This document shows positions 25,286 through 34,105 of a stretch of 64,000 bases of DNA, piece after piece (the stretch's first letter is position 1; each line of letters opens with the position of its first letter). The stretch comes from Agriterribacter humi (lineage in GTDB: Bacteria > Bacteroidota > Bacteroidia > Chitinophagales > Chitinophagaceae). The translations under genes and the position numbers were made by a program. The notes below the pieces were generated by a model that had not been told where the DNA came from, searched no databases, and saw nothing but the letters and a program-made list of their open reading frames with translations. Location: assembly GCF_009192765.1 (NCBI RefSeq), contig NZ_VOHQ01000001.1, positions 1 to 64,000 of the forward strand, in the 5' to 3' direction.

Positions 25286-26563
25286 TTGGAACAATATATT
25301 TCAGGCGAAGATGCGGTAAAAATCATCAAATCCGGCGATAGCGTTTTTGTGCATGGCGGTGCGGCGACACCTCATTTTTTATTAAAAAAAATGGTAGCGC
25401 GTGCGCCAGAACTTACCAATGTGGAAATCATCAGTATGAGTACCTACGGTGAGGCGCTCTATGCAGATGAAAAATACAAAAATAATTTCCGGATCAATTC
25501 TTTATTTGTTTCGGCAAACGTACGGCAGGCCGTGAATGAAGGCCGGGGCGATTATATCCCTGTTTTTTTGAGCGAAATCCCGAATTTGTTCAGAAGAAAA
25601 TTAATTATTTTGGATGTGGCATTGGTACAGATTTCACCGCCCGACAAGCATGGATGTTGTTCTCTTGGACTTTCCGTTGATGCAACCTCCGCCGCTATCA
25701 AAGCCGCAAAGCATGTAATAGCACAGGTAAATCCCAAAATGCCAAGAACTTTTGGGGATGGACTGGTAAATATAAAAGATTTTGATAGTCTCGTTTATAC
25801 AGAGCAGGAGTTACCGGAAGTAATTTCCGATGAATCGCATTCTGATATTGCCTTAAAAATTGGCGCCTTTTGTTCGGAAATTATTGAAGATGGCGCCACA
25901 ATCCAAACAGGAATCGGAGCTATTCCGGATGCAGTTCTGGCAAGCCTTTCCAATCATAAAGAACTGGGGCTGCACACGGAAATGTTTTCCGATGGTGTAC
26001 TCCCATTGATTGAAAGAGGAATTATCACCAATCAACATAAAAAAAAATGCCCTGAAAAAACTGTGGCCGGATTTATTTTAGGAAGCAGAAAGTTATATGA
26101 TTTTGTAGATGATAATACGGGTGTATTGGTGATGAATATTGATTATGTAAATGATACCGCTGTGATTCGCTCTAACCCAAAAGTTACTGCTATCAATAGC
26201 GCCATTGAAATAGATATTACGGGCCAGGTTTGTTCCGATTCTATTGGTACCTATCATTATTCGGGCGTAGGCGGACAGATTGATTTTATCAGGGGAGCAG
26301 CCTTATCAGAAGGTGGGAAACCAATTATAGCCTTACCTTCCACCACTTCCAAAGGCGATTCTAAGATAGTCCCTTTTTTGAAACAGGGCGCAGGCGTTGT
26401 TACCACAAGGGCGCATGCCCATTACATTGTTACAGAATATGGCGTGGCATTTTTGTACGGGAAAAATATGAGGGAAAGGGCAAAAGCTTTAATCCATATT
26501 GCACACCCCGATCATAGAGAAATGTTGGAAAGGGAAGCTTTCGGAAGGTTTAAAAATCTTTAG
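25286..26563 (+). CDS. Acetyl-CoA hydrolase/transferase family (4-hydroxybutyrate CoA-transferase-like)
   Basis: A 425-residue class I CoA-transferase. The N-terminal half has ISGEDAVKIIKSGDSVFVHG and QISPPDKHGCCSLGLSVD. The C-terminal half has LHTEMFSDGVLPLIERG with the catalytic Glu, and the oxyanion/CoA loop YHYSGVGGQIDFIRGAALS. Such enzymes move CoA between acetate and 4-hydroxybutyrate or similar acids, often in fermentative metabolism. The frame starts with TTG at 25286: a stop lies five codons upstream and no ATG occurs before the conserved N-terminal motif, so TTG initiation is likely. Its operator-like site is 78 nt upstream. Confidence 0.9.
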   Translation: MEQYISGEDAVKIIKSGDSVFVHGGAATPHFLLKKMVARAPELTNVEIISMSTYGEALYADEKYKNNFRINSLFVSANVRQAVNEGRGDYIPVFLSEIPNLFRRKLIILDVALVQISPPDKHGCCSLGLSVDATSAAIKAAKHVIAQVNPKMPRTFGDGLVNIKDFDSLVYTEQELPEVISDESHSDIALKIGAFCSEIIEDGATIQTGIGAIPDAVLASLSNHKELGLHTEMFSDGVLPLIERGIITNQHKKKCPEKTVAGFILGSRKLYDFVDDNTGVLVMNIDYVNDTAVIRSNPKVTAINSAIEIDITGQVCSDSIGTYHYSGVGGQIDFIRGAALSEGGKPIIALPSTTSKGDSKIVPFLKQGAGVVTTRAHAHYIVTEYGVAFLYGKNMRERAKALIHIAHPDHREMLEREAFGRFKNL

Positions 26564-26681
26564 CTTTTTTGTACATTACAGAGAAGGCTAAATGGCCCGT
26601 AGCGCCCAGGCGTTCATTCGGCACCTAATCAGTGGTATTGCCTGTTCTGCTATTGTAACATGTATATATTTTAATGGAGTG

Positions 26682-27719
26682 TTATGTATTGTTTAAAATA
26701 ACTTTTAATGCTTTTTCTTTTGCGGCCTGTTCAAATGTATTGTAGGCAATGATAATGTCGCTTAATGCGAACCGGTGCGTAATCAGTTGTTTTGCGTTCA
26801 GTTTTTTTGAGTGTACAATATTTAACAGCATGGGAGTTGTTACCGTATCCACCAGACCGGTTGTGATTGTAATATTATGCGCCCAAAGATTTTCGAGATG
26901 AAGATCAACCTTTTTTCCGTGTACTCCGATATTGGCAATTGTTCCGCCAGGGGCCACCAGCAATTCGCACAACTCAAAGGTTGCAGGAATGCCTACCGCC
27001 TCTATGACTGTATCCGCACCTCTGGCAGCTATCCGTTTTACTTTTTCAACGGCATTTTCTTTTACATTGTTAATGATATGCGTGGCACCAAATGTTGCCG
27101 CAACGGCCAGGCGGTTATCATCAGTGTCAATCATAATAATTTCTGAAGGCGTATAAAATTGGGCTGTAAGTAAAGATGCCAGCCCTATAGGCCCTGCCCC
27201 GACTATGACAACCGTAGCACCTGGTTTAACCTTACCGTTTAATACACCGCACTCAAAACCCGTAGGCAATATATCACTCAGCATTACCAGGGCTTCTTCG
27301 TCACTGTTGTCGGGAATATGGTACAGGCTATTGTCCGCATGAGGTATCCTTACATACTCTGCCTGAGTGCCATCTATTAAATGTCCCAGAACCCATCCTC
27401 CGTCTTCACAATGAGAGTACATTCCTTTTTTACAATAACTGCATTTGCCACAGGATGTAATGCAAGAGATCAATACCCTATCTCCTTTTTTAAAATTGCT
27501 GACGGCAGTTCCCGTTTCTACAACAACACCAACACCCTCATGACCGAGAATCCTTCCGTCTGTAACTTCAGGAACATCCCCCTTGAGTATATGAAGATCC
27601 GTTCCGCAAATGGTAGTTTTTGTGATCCTGACGACTGCATCGGTGGCTTGCCGGATAACAGGTACAGGCATTTCCTCCCAGCTCTTTTGTTTCGGTCCGT
27701 GGTATACTAAAGCTTTCAT
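26682..27719 (-). CDS. Zinc-dependent alcohol dehydrogenase (threonine-dehydrogenase-like MDR family)
   Basis: A 345-residue zinc dehydrogenase. The start MKALVYHGPKQKSWEEMPVP is preferred over an ATG six codons upstream. Catalytic zinc ligands are in CGTDLHIL and GHEGVGVV, the structural zinc cluster is CGKCSYCKKGMYSHC, and the NAD motif is VVIVGAGPIGLASL. This is the FDH/threonine-dehydrogenase-like class that reduces or oxidises short alcohols. With the CoA-transferase next to it, it could recycle NADH by forming alcohols under low oxygen (inference). A perfect operator palindrome is centred 73 nt upstream. Confidence 0.9.
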   Translation of the reverse strand: MKALVYHGPKQKSWEEMPVPVIRQATDAVVRITKTTICGTDLHILKGDVPEVTDGRILGHEGVGVVVETGTAVSNFKKGDRVLISCITSCGKCSYCKKGMYSHCEDGGWVLGHLIDGTQAEYVRIPHADNSLYHIPDNSDEEALVMLSDILPTGFECGVLNGKVKPGATVVIVGAGPIGLASLLTAQFYTPSEIIMIDTDDNRLAVAATFGATHIINNVKENAVEKVKRIAARGADTVIEAVGIPATFELCELLVAPGGTIANIGVHGKKVDLHLENLWAHNITITTGLVDTVTTPMLLNIVHSKKLNAKQLITHRFALSDIIIAYNTFEQAAKEKALKVILNNT

Positions 27720-28069
27720 AAACAAGTTTGGCTGCAAGATACTCTTCCATTTCCAGTCCTGTATTGATCCAAATTAAGGGCTTGTATGATTTTCATCATA
27801 GATGTGGAATAATATTTACAAGGAGTAGAAAACAAGTGGTTTCCCCGTATTTGCTTTTTCTCTTTTGAGCCCATTACTTTTATGCTCTAAAAAGTTACCA
27901 TGGAAAATTCTATGGCTGGCTGCTGTTCGGATTGGATTAGTAGCGTTGAGCGCTTTAACCCGTACTTGATAGTATGAGCAATTGAGAGAAATCTATCGCA
28001 CCAGTATTCAATTATCCAGGATTGGGATAATTTTTCATAGACACTACCCGAATAAAATTAAATACATGG
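27720..28069. other. Gap upstream of the zinc dehydrogenase gene
   Basis: No credible gene is visible in this 350-base gap. It contains the perfect palindrome at 27785-27800 and separates the leftward dehydrogenase gene from the end of the leftward DUF202 gene. Confidence 0.45.
27785..27800. promoter_or_regulatory. Perfect CRP/FNR-type palindrome (site S10)
   Basis: TATGAT-TTTC-ATCATA is a perfect 6-4-6 inverted repeat centred 73 nt before the zinc dehydrogenase start codon. Confidence 0.6.
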
Positions 28070-28477
28070 TCAGGTAGTCTCAATAAGGTATGCAATTAAC
28101 AAAACGCCGACCAATACAATGCACCCCATAACAATAATAATCAGCATGGCTGAATGCTTGTAGTTGCCTGAAGTAATTTGCTTCGCAGTTTTACGGTAGC
28201 GCAAAAAGGCTAAAATACAGGTTAGCAATCCTGCTGCCACGAGGATAATGCCAACCGTTTCTGAATATCTTCTGTGAGATACAACCTGCGGGTTGCCCAT
28301 CATAAGTGCTAATTGCCTGACAAACAATGAGAACTTAACTACTACAAAACCAAATGCCATGATACCGATAGCTGTTCTGATCCAGGCAAGAAAAGTTCTT
28401 TCATTGGCCAGGTGATCACTGGTATTTCCTGTAGTTCTATCTATTTTTTCATAAATGTAGCAATCAAACACATTCAT
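28070..28477 (-). CDS. DUF202 (YidH-like) membrane protein
   Basis: A 135-residue membrane protein. DHLANERTFLAWIRTAIGIM is the diagnostic DUF202 start, where the conserved NERTFLAW(I/L)RT motif precedes the first helix. Helices follow at about 38-55, 74-93 and 110-132. The family sits in the inner membrane and its function is unknown. The N-terminal extension (MNVFDCYIYEKIDRTTGNTS) may be shorter in reality, as no second Met precedes the motif. Confidence 0.85.
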   Translation of the reverse strand: MNVFDCYIYEKIDRTTGNTSDHLANERTFLAWIRTAIGIMAFGFVVVKFSLFVRQLALMMGNPQVVSHRRYSETVGIILVAAGLLTCILAFLRYRKTAKQITSGNYKHSAMLIIIVMGCIVLVGVLLIAYLIETT

Positions 28478-28857
28478 ACCACGGAAAAAAGAATAGCACT
28501 ACAGTATATAGTCACAATCTGCTAAAAGCGAAAATTACTATAAGTGCATTCTGTTGTAATTTTAATATTCCCACCACTCCCCTTTTGAAATATTGCGCGG
28601 TACGCATCCCTTCCCATCCGGCAGTTATAACTACTTTGAATGTTCTCAAAACTTCTGGGGTAATGCATGGTTGAGCGGTAGGGTTCCTCTCCATTTGCGG
28701 ATGAAGGGAAAATGGAATATTCAACTGAAAGAGTAACAAGATCGAATACAGGCATTTTCCTATACCGACAGCAGTGAGGACAATCAACAGTTTTTGTGAC
28801 AGTCATCAACTTCTGCACAAATGATTGGAAGTAGCTTCGGTATCTAAATCATTTTTT
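28478..28857. other. Divergent gap between the DUF202 and baeRF genes
   Basis: About 380 bases. Two overlapping minus-strand frames exist but show no family features and atypical composition, so I read this as non-coding. The operator-like site at 28795-28810 lies just before the baeRF-family gene. Confidence 0.45.
28795..28810. promoter_or_regulatory. CRP/FNR-type site (S11)
   Basis: TGTGAC-AGTC-ATCAAC has a strict TGAC-N4-ATCA core and is centred about 55 nt before the ATG of the baeRF-family gene. Confidence 0.42.
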
Positions 28858-29955
28858 ATGAACTCCGTATTGCAACCGCAGATACAAGAACTGATAGAGA
28901 CAGTGCATTATCGCCCCGCTGTTTCTATATTCCTGCCATTTAAGCCCGTTATGACCTCAAAAACGATACTTTCTCACACTATCAAAGCCTCGATTGACCA
29001 CGTAGAGCGACAACTGTTGCAGGATTACCCATCTGAAGTTGCAATACTCATCATGCAGAAGTTGCAGACACTTGTAAACAACCTCAATTATAATACATAC
29101 AAAAAAAGCATTGCTATTTATGTTTCACCTGTTTTTGAAAAGGTTTTATACCTTGATATTGAGATGGAGCATAAAGTTGTAATTGATGAAACATTTGAGA
29201 TAAGAGATCTGCTATATAACAAAAAACTGAGGAAGAACTATCTTGTTTTGCTATTGAGCGGAACAAACGGCAAGATTTATCTTGGCGAAAACAACAAATT
29301 GACACTTATTGTATCGCCACCGCTAAGGCCGGCATATACCTACAGAAACGATCTTGCCGAACGCGTATCGAATTTCAGCGAGGTTTCGGAGCGCAAAAAG
29401 ATCCTTATGGAAAAATTTCTTCGCCATACCGATGCCTCACTGAAGATAATCGTAGACGCTTATAAATTACCACTCTTTGTTATTGGCCCGGAACGGGTGT
29501 TGGGACATTTTAAAAAAATCACCCATCAGGGAGCCCATGTGATAGAATACCTGACAGGCAACTATCATGAATCCCCTGTCAGGGAACTGGAGGAACTCTT
29601 AGAACCCCTGATTCACAATTGGGAAAAGGTAAAACAAACAAACCTGTTACACAAAATTGATGCCGCCGCAGATAAACATAAATTAGTGACAGGACCAGCG
29701 GAAATCTGGAAAGAGGCTATGAGTGGTAAAGGGAAACTTTTGATAGTAGAAAAGAATTATTTTGTTACCGCCGAAAAGCAGAATACGCTTCAAATCGTTC
29801 CGGTCTCCTCCCAATCTTACAGTAAGTTTTCAAACATACACGATGCCATTGACGATATAATCGAAAAAATATTATTAAATGGTGGGGACGTGGAATTTGT
29901 AGATGATGGAATGCTTGCCGAACATGGGGGTGCCGTGCTGATTAAACAGTACTAG
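28858..29955 (+). CDS. baeRF-family (bacterial eRF1-like) protein
   Basis: A 365-residue protein with the layout of the bacterial/archaeal eRF1-like families. An N-terminal domain carries YRPAVSIFLPFKP, a middle part LRKNYLVLLLSGTNGKIYLG resembles the strand where these proteins enter the eRF1 domain-2 fold, and an L7Ae/Pelota-like C-terminal domain ends GGDVEFVDDGMLAEHGGAVL. Members may act on stalled or hibernating ribosomes. Mycobacterial Rv2629, a DosR-regulon gene, belongs to this group. The ATG at 28858 is preferred to a TTG at 28825. Confidence 0.72.
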   Translation: MNSVLQPQIQELIETVHYRPAVSIFLPFKPVMTSKTILSHTIKASIDHVERQLLQDYPSEVAILIMQKLQTLVNNLNYNTYKKSIAIYVSPVFEKVLYLDIEMEHKVVIDETFEIRDLLYNKKLRKNYLVLLLSGTNGKIYLGENNKLTLIVSPPLRPAYTYRNDLAERVSNFSEVSERKKILMEKFLRHTDASLKIIVDAYKLPLFVIGPERVLGHFKKITHQGAHVIEYLTGNYHESPVRELEELLEPLIHNWEKVKQTNLLHKIDAAADKHKLVTGPAEIWKEAMSGKGKLLIVEKNYFVTAEKQNTLQIVPVSSQSYSKFSNIHDAIDDIIEKILLNGGDVEFVDDGMLAEHGGAVLIKQY

Positions 29956-30086
29956 TCCACTATTGTCGCAGATGAACATAATAGTTCTTAGATAATCCAG
30001 TTCACCGGTCATCATTACAAACAATATTTAAAACGATGAAAGGCCTGGAAAATCATCCCGGTTCTTTTCACTGAAAAATACAAAGT

Positions 30087-30525
30087 ATGTATAGCAATCC
30101 AATAGACTTACGTACAAAACAAGATAATATTTTTTTGTCTTTGTCCTTCCTCCAGGCGGCGATGATTCTTACGGCTTCCATACTAAGCGTGCTGCAGCCA
30201 TCGGTGTACAAGTTGGAATCCCATAACTGGCAAATTCAAGCCATCGGGCAAGACATCATAGACAGCGTATTGGTTGTACCCGCACTGGTCATATGCACTG
30301 CGCGCGTTTTCCGGAACAAGGCAAAGGCTTTCTATATTTGGGGGGCTGCATTTATACCTGTTGTATACGTTTATCATTTACGCCTTTAACGTCCATTTCA
30401 ACAGCTTTTTTTTGTTGTATTGCGGCATCTTAGATATATGTATATTCCTTGCTCTGGCATTCCGGCCGCATACTTCAGCTCGACTCCTTCAAAATGGTTG
30501 TTATCAGTCATCGTATACTGCTTAG
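30087..30525 (+). pseudogene. Multi-span membrane protein, frameshifted at a G6 run
   Basis: The first frame (from ATG 30087) encodes two or three hydrophobic segments, breaks after AKAFYIWG and ends at 30389. Removing one G from the six-G run at 30340-30345 continues into LHLYLLYTFIIYAFNVHFNS and FFLLYCGILDICIFLALAF, two more helices of the same character. After that the frame degrades and stops at 30525, touching the convergent PPOX gene. So this is one membrane protein gene broken by a homopolymer indel and probably also shortened at the 3' end. The family is not recognised. Confidence 0.6.
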
Positions 30526-30992
30526 CCTGCAAAAAGGGACGAAGGTTCGCGTCTTTCAAAACGACCGGTTTTCCCGGTAAGTAAAATCCGGAAAAAAATG
30601 CCCGGCACCCTTTCGGATTCTACCGAAAAAGGCCACAAGGGTGAAAGATGAGTGGTTTCACTGCTCTGGAAAGGCAATACTCTTGCTGAAAGAATTTCCA
30701 ATGCCTTCTTACGACTCTTCTCATCTGAAAGCTCTTCCACTTCGCCCCAGGCAATTACACTTCGCCAGTTGGCCATATCCTGCATGTCGTCTACCTGGAA
30801 GCAAACCTTTGGATTCTCCCTGACAATCTTCATTTTCAATCCTTCAAAAGTACGAGCATACAAATATTGACCATCATACGCATAGCTGATAGGCACTACA
30901 TAAATAAAATCATTGGTATGACAGCCAATGCGTCCCACCAATTGGGACTGCAACAATGTTTCTATCTCATTATCCGTTAAATTGCCGAACAT
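30522..30992 (-). CDS. Pyridoxamine 5'-phosphate oxidase-fold flavin protein
   Basis: A split-barrel protein of about 156 residues starting MFGNLTDNEIETLLQSQLVG. The segments RIGCHTNDFIYVVPISYAYDGQY, MKIVRENPKVCFQVDD and WRSVIAWGEVEELSDE match small PPOX-like proteins that bind FMN, F420 or heme. The ATG at 30992 is chosen over a GTG at 31022 that overlaps the universal-stress-protein stop. The pair forms an operon. The exact reaction is unknown; the mycobacterial dormancy regulon also contains flavin/nitroreductase-type proteins beside universal stress genes. Confidence 0.86.
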   Translation of the reverse strand: MFGNLTDNEIETLLQSQLVGRIGCHTNDFIYVVPISYAYDGQYLYARTFEGLKMKIVRENPKVCFQVDDMQDMANWRSVIAWGEVEELSDEKSRKKALEILSARVLPFQSSETTHLSPLWPFSVESERVPGIFFRILLTGKTGRFERREPSSLFAG

Positions 30993-31018
30993 ATTTAATA
31001 TTGTTTTTAGTAAATAAA

Positions 31019-31861
31019 TCACCGATGTGCTATCAAAACGGGTAAGTTCAACATACTAAGCACTCTTTCTGCCATGCTCTTTCTAAAAAAATTACTGAGC
31101 ATATTCCTGCCAAATGCCCCCATCACTACAAAAGTATTCCGTTTACCTATCAGGTATAAAAGTAGTTCATCTCCAGGTTGTCCATGTAAGGTCTTGAATT
31201 CCACGTTAACATAATGTAAGGCCAAAAGTTTCCGGATCATCTCCATATGGATTACTGAATTATCGGACTCATTTTCATTTACCTGCAGCACGATTATTTT
31301 TTTGGCTGAAAATGCCGGAAACAGATGAGTAAACTGCCGCATGGCAAAAACACATGATTTGCTTCCATCGTATGCGAGCACAATTTCATCAACACCATCG
31401 AAACTAAACGGGGCAAGAATAACCGGGCATTCACTTTTTAAAAGCAACTCTTTTATAAACACTGTAGGCGTTGATTCCGTGTTGTTGGAGAAAGATAAAT
31501 CAGGGTCGGCGATCAGCACATCAGCAAACCGGCTCTCCAGAATGATCTTTTCTAAACTAAGCTTTCTGAACGCACATACAGAAGCATTCACACCTCTTGA
31601 TTGACAGGCGTCCGAGAAAAGCTTCCTGTTGTGCGCATATAAGTCTTCCAATTCATGATTTTCCGGCAGATCATTATCTATTATTGTTTGCACATGCGGC
31701 ATACTATGTACCTCTTTGACCACAGGAACCTTTTCATAGCGTGTGGACTCCAGGAAAAGTATTGTGAGTTCAGACTTTGTTGCTTTGGCAACAAAACAAG
31801 CAAAATCCAAAGCATGCAATTTTGCCTGCGCGGCGTTAGTTGCCAGTAATATTCTTTTCAT
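31019..31861 (-). CDS. Universal stress protein with two Usp domains
   Basis: A 280-residue tandem Usp protein. Domain 1 (1-~148) starts MKRILLATNAAQAKLHALDF and lacks a clear ATP loop. Domain 2 (~149-280) has VLAYDGSKSCVFAMRQF and the ATP-binding loop GAFGRNMLSNFFRKSMAE, which fits G-2x-G-9x-(G/K)-S with Lys replacing the last Gly. Usp proteins bind ATP or AMP and promote survival under growth arrest. The PPOX-fold gene follows directly. A TGAT-N4-ATCA palindrome is centred 75 nt upstream. Confidence 0.9.
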   Translation of the reverse strand: MKRILLATNAAQAKLHALDFACFVAKATKSELTILFLESTRYEKVPVVKEVHSMPHVQTIIDNDLPENHELEDLYAHNRKLFSDACQSRGVNASVCAFRKLSLEKIILESRFADVLIADPDLSFSNNTESTPTVFIKELLLKSECPVILAPFSFDGVDEIVLAYDGSKSCVFAMRQFTHLFPAFSAKKIIVLQVNENESDNSVIHMEMIRKLLALHYVNVEFKTLHGQPGDELLLYLIGKRNTFVVMGAFGRNMLSNFFRKSMAERVLSMLNLPVLIAHR

Positions 31862-32350
31862 ACTGCTGATTGTATGTCAAAAGTATTTTGACCAAAGTTG
31901 TAAAATGATGATTGGGAATATTGCATGTATTGATTTTAATCACTGCGGCTCCGGAAAAAGGAAAGAATTCTAAATTTAGGTACAGGCATTCGTATTTTTA
32001 CAGCTTCTATTATTGGTGGTGTTTTAGGATATATCGTATTGAATAGTAAAAGCAAATAAGTTCTAATGAGCAAAATATATTCACATCGCTTTTGATTGTA
32101 AGAATTATAAATGGATACCTAAGAAGTCAAATATCAGCTAAAATTAAATCTGCTGAGAGAAATGGAACTAAAGCAAATGACCCGACAATTCAGGAGTATC
32201 AGCACCCGGCAGAACTCAAAGTTACACCAGCCCTTTAGTTGCTGTTCTCCTGCCATCCGCGCCAATGTTATAACTGTATGTGCATTTGTAAGCATGTTAT
32301 TAACTATTGTATGTAGCTTCGGCTTCCAATTAATTTAAAAAAACCAAATC
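31862..32350. other. Gap between the universal stress protein and LamG protein genes
   Basis: This 489-base gap carries the operator-like site S12. It also has a start-less short frame ending at about 32059 that reads GTGIRIFTASIIGGVLGYIV, perhaps the tail of a lost small membrane gene. Otherwise I see nothing in it. Confidence 0.4.
31929..31944. promoter_or_regulatory. CRP/FNR-type palindrome (site S12)
   Basis: ATTGAT-TTTA-ATCACT has a perfect TGAT-N4-ATCA core and is centred about 75 nt before the universal-stress-protein start. The spacing matches sites S4, S7, S9 and S10. Confidence 0.55.
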
Positions 32351-33619
32351 ATGAATAAATCTATCCTATTAGCTCTTTCAATTATAACCTTTCCGGTTAT
32401 TCTGATTGCCCAGATGCCTGCTGGTGCCATTGCAATCTACGAACTCAACAATACTGCTACCGATATCAGCGCTAATGGTTACAACGGATCACTCGCTTCC
32501 ACTTCAGCCGTCACGAACCGCTTTAGCAATAGTAATTCTGCCACTGCATTTACTGCAGGCTCTTCAGTTGGAACTTTGCCGTTGGCACTGGTAACTGCGG
32601 TAAGTGATGATTTTAGCGTTGGCTTTTGGTTCAGGACTACGATGACTGCATCGTCAAGTAGTCAGTGGTATGGCGGCAATGCACTTGTTGATGCTGAAGT
32701 TTGCGGCGGTACTACCGACTGGGGAACAGCGCTGATAGATGGAGGTAAAGTTTGCTTTGGCATTGGCAATCCCGATATCACCGTCAAATCAACTGTGGGA
32801 GGGTACAACGACGGTAACTGGCATTTTGTAACAGCAACCCGCAACAAAACAAGCGGCACCATCATTTTATACATGGACGGCGTGCAGGTAGCTACATCGT
32901 CCGGTACCACCACCGCTTCATTAACCGCACCAAATAGCATTCGCCTCGGATCCAATCCCTGCGCTCCCACCTGTGTGTATACCGGCGATCTTGATGATAT
33001 GGTTTTTTACAACCGCGTGCTGAGCAGTACTGAAGTAACAAACCTATATACACATTTGAGTAGTGTGATTCTGCCGCTCCGCTGGATATCCTTCACAGGC
33101 GAAGTGCAGGGAAACCAGGCAAAACTGCAATGGCAGGTGGAAGCGGTTGAAAACAATGATCATTTTGAAATAGAACATTCAACAGATGGAAGTCATTTTA
33201 TAAAAAAGGGAACACTCCGTGATGGGGACGGCACTACAACAGTTCCGGGCAAATTATTGTATTCATTTTTGGATGGCGGACTGGCGCCAGGCTTACATTT
33301 TTATCGCATCCGGCAGGCAGACAAAGATGGCAGGTATACTTTGTCGAAAACCCTGCAACTCAAAGTAAATTTTAAAATCGCCGGGTTTTATTTGGGATCG
33401 AATCCTGTAGCTGATGAACTATTACTGGTAAACGGAAATCATATTGAGGTGGTGCAACTGCAGGTAGCAGATATGTCTGGAAGAATATTGCTTGATAGGA
33501 AGATGAAATCAACCGATGCTATTATAAGAACAGATGTAGGCAAATTGCAACACGGGTACTATCTTCTTAAAATAAGCAGTATCAGCAGTGACATAACAAT
33601 TCCCTGGATAAAGCAATAA
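32351..33619 (+). CDS. Secreted LamG-domain protein with T9SS sorting tail
   Basis: A 422-residue secreted protein. A signal peptide (1-~21, MNKSILLALSIITFPVILIAQ) precedes a concanavalin-A/LamG jelly-roll domain (~25-235; DGNWHFVTATRNKTSGTI and LDDMVFYNRVLSSTEV are typical). A fibronectin-like segment (~240-340) and a type-A T9SS C-terminal domain follow (residues ~345-422; NPVADELLL, VADMSGRILLDRKM, LQHGYYLLKI). It would be exported by the type IX system and attached to or released from the surface, probably binding glycans or cells. It is the first gene right of the stress island. Confidence 0.88.
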   Translation: MNKSILLALSIITFPVILIAQMPAGAIAIYELNNTATDISANGYNGSLASTSAVTNRFSNSNSATAFTAGSSVGTLPLALVTAVSDDFSVGFWFRTTMTASSSSQWYGGNALVDAEVCGGTTDWGTALIDGGKVCFGIGNPDITVKSTVGGYNDGNWHFVTATRNKTSGTIILYMDGVQVATSSGTTTASLTAPNSIRLGSNPCAPTCVYTGDLDDMVFYNRVLSSTEVTNLYTHLSSVILPLRWISFTGEVQGNQAKLQWQVEAVENNDHFEIEHSTDGSHFIKKGTLRDGDGTTTVPGKLLYSFLDGGLAPGLHFYRIRQADKDGRYTLSKTLQLKVNFKIAGFYLGSNPVADELLLVNGNHIEVVQLQVADMSGRILLDRKMKSTDAIIRTDVGKLQHGYYLLKISSISSDITIPWIKQ

Positions 33620-33722
33620 ATAAATGAAGGGTATTTTCCCGCCTTTTATATCCAGGGCGCAGTGCATTGTTATGTATTTTAACCAACACCTATGGGAATA
33701 AAAATTAGCTATAATTTTTTTA

Positions 33723-33935
33723 TATTTTGTTTGCAATAATAAACAGCTTTTTGGTCCGTCATTCATAGAAGTAACAGAAAAAAAGACAAAAAAAGATTGG
33801 GCGGCGTTTATTAAGCAAATTGCCGATGAATGGTACCCGCCTGCAAAGAAGATAACATTGGTAGTGGACAACTTGAGCAAACTGAAGATACGCGAAAACC
33901 AAAGAAACTTTACCCCAAAATTATCGGTTGACATG
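33723..33935 (+). mobile_element. IS630-family transposase remnant
   Basis: The plus-strand frame reads FIEVTEKKTKKDWAAFIKQI, then ADEWYPPAKKITLVVDNLSK, the conserved pre-catalytic region of IS630/Tc1-type DDE transposases (VTxxRTKxDWA...LVxDNLxTH). After the DN motif the sequence jumps to NFTPKLSVDM, a collapsed version of the HYTPKHGSWLNMAE region. Both ends are missing. It is a fossil fragment lying directly before a REP palindrome. Confidence 0.75.
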
Positions 33936-33972
33936 ACACTATTGCGTATGGAGCAGACCCCGGCGAATCGTT

Positions 33973-34028
33973 CAGCGCGGGAGTCTCATAGCTTCCCGCA
34001 ATAGCTTTTGATGAATACCCAGCGCGAC
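33973..34028. repeat. REP-like palindrome, copy 1
   Basis: Degenerate copy: CAGCGCGGGAGTCTCAT on the left and GATGAATACCCAGCGCGA on the right, with a ~20-nt centre. Full copies have GCGCCAGGGTCTCAT and ATGAAGACCCCGGCGC as inverted arms. Confidence 0.75.
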
Positions 34029-34105
34029 TATGGCTAATAAAACATTTTTCAACAATATCCTTTTGCCAAAATAAATGTTTATATTAGGAGTATTAAATTT
34101 TTATT

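Noticed and set aside
27900-27990. 25-codon frame starting MENSMAGCC
   Set aside because: Too short, with no upstream signal or conservation evidence available.
28512-28818. Two overlapping minus-strand frames between DUF202 and baeRF genes
   Set aside because: Two frames compete, neither shows motifs or plausible composition, and the region contains the baeRF promoter.
30274-30525. Independent second membrane gene
   Set aside because: Its hydrophobic helices continue the upstream gene after a one-base correction; a separate gene would start inside the first.
31985-32059. Short membrane-like frame ending at 32059
   Set aside because: It has no start codon and only about 25 codons; at best a fragment.
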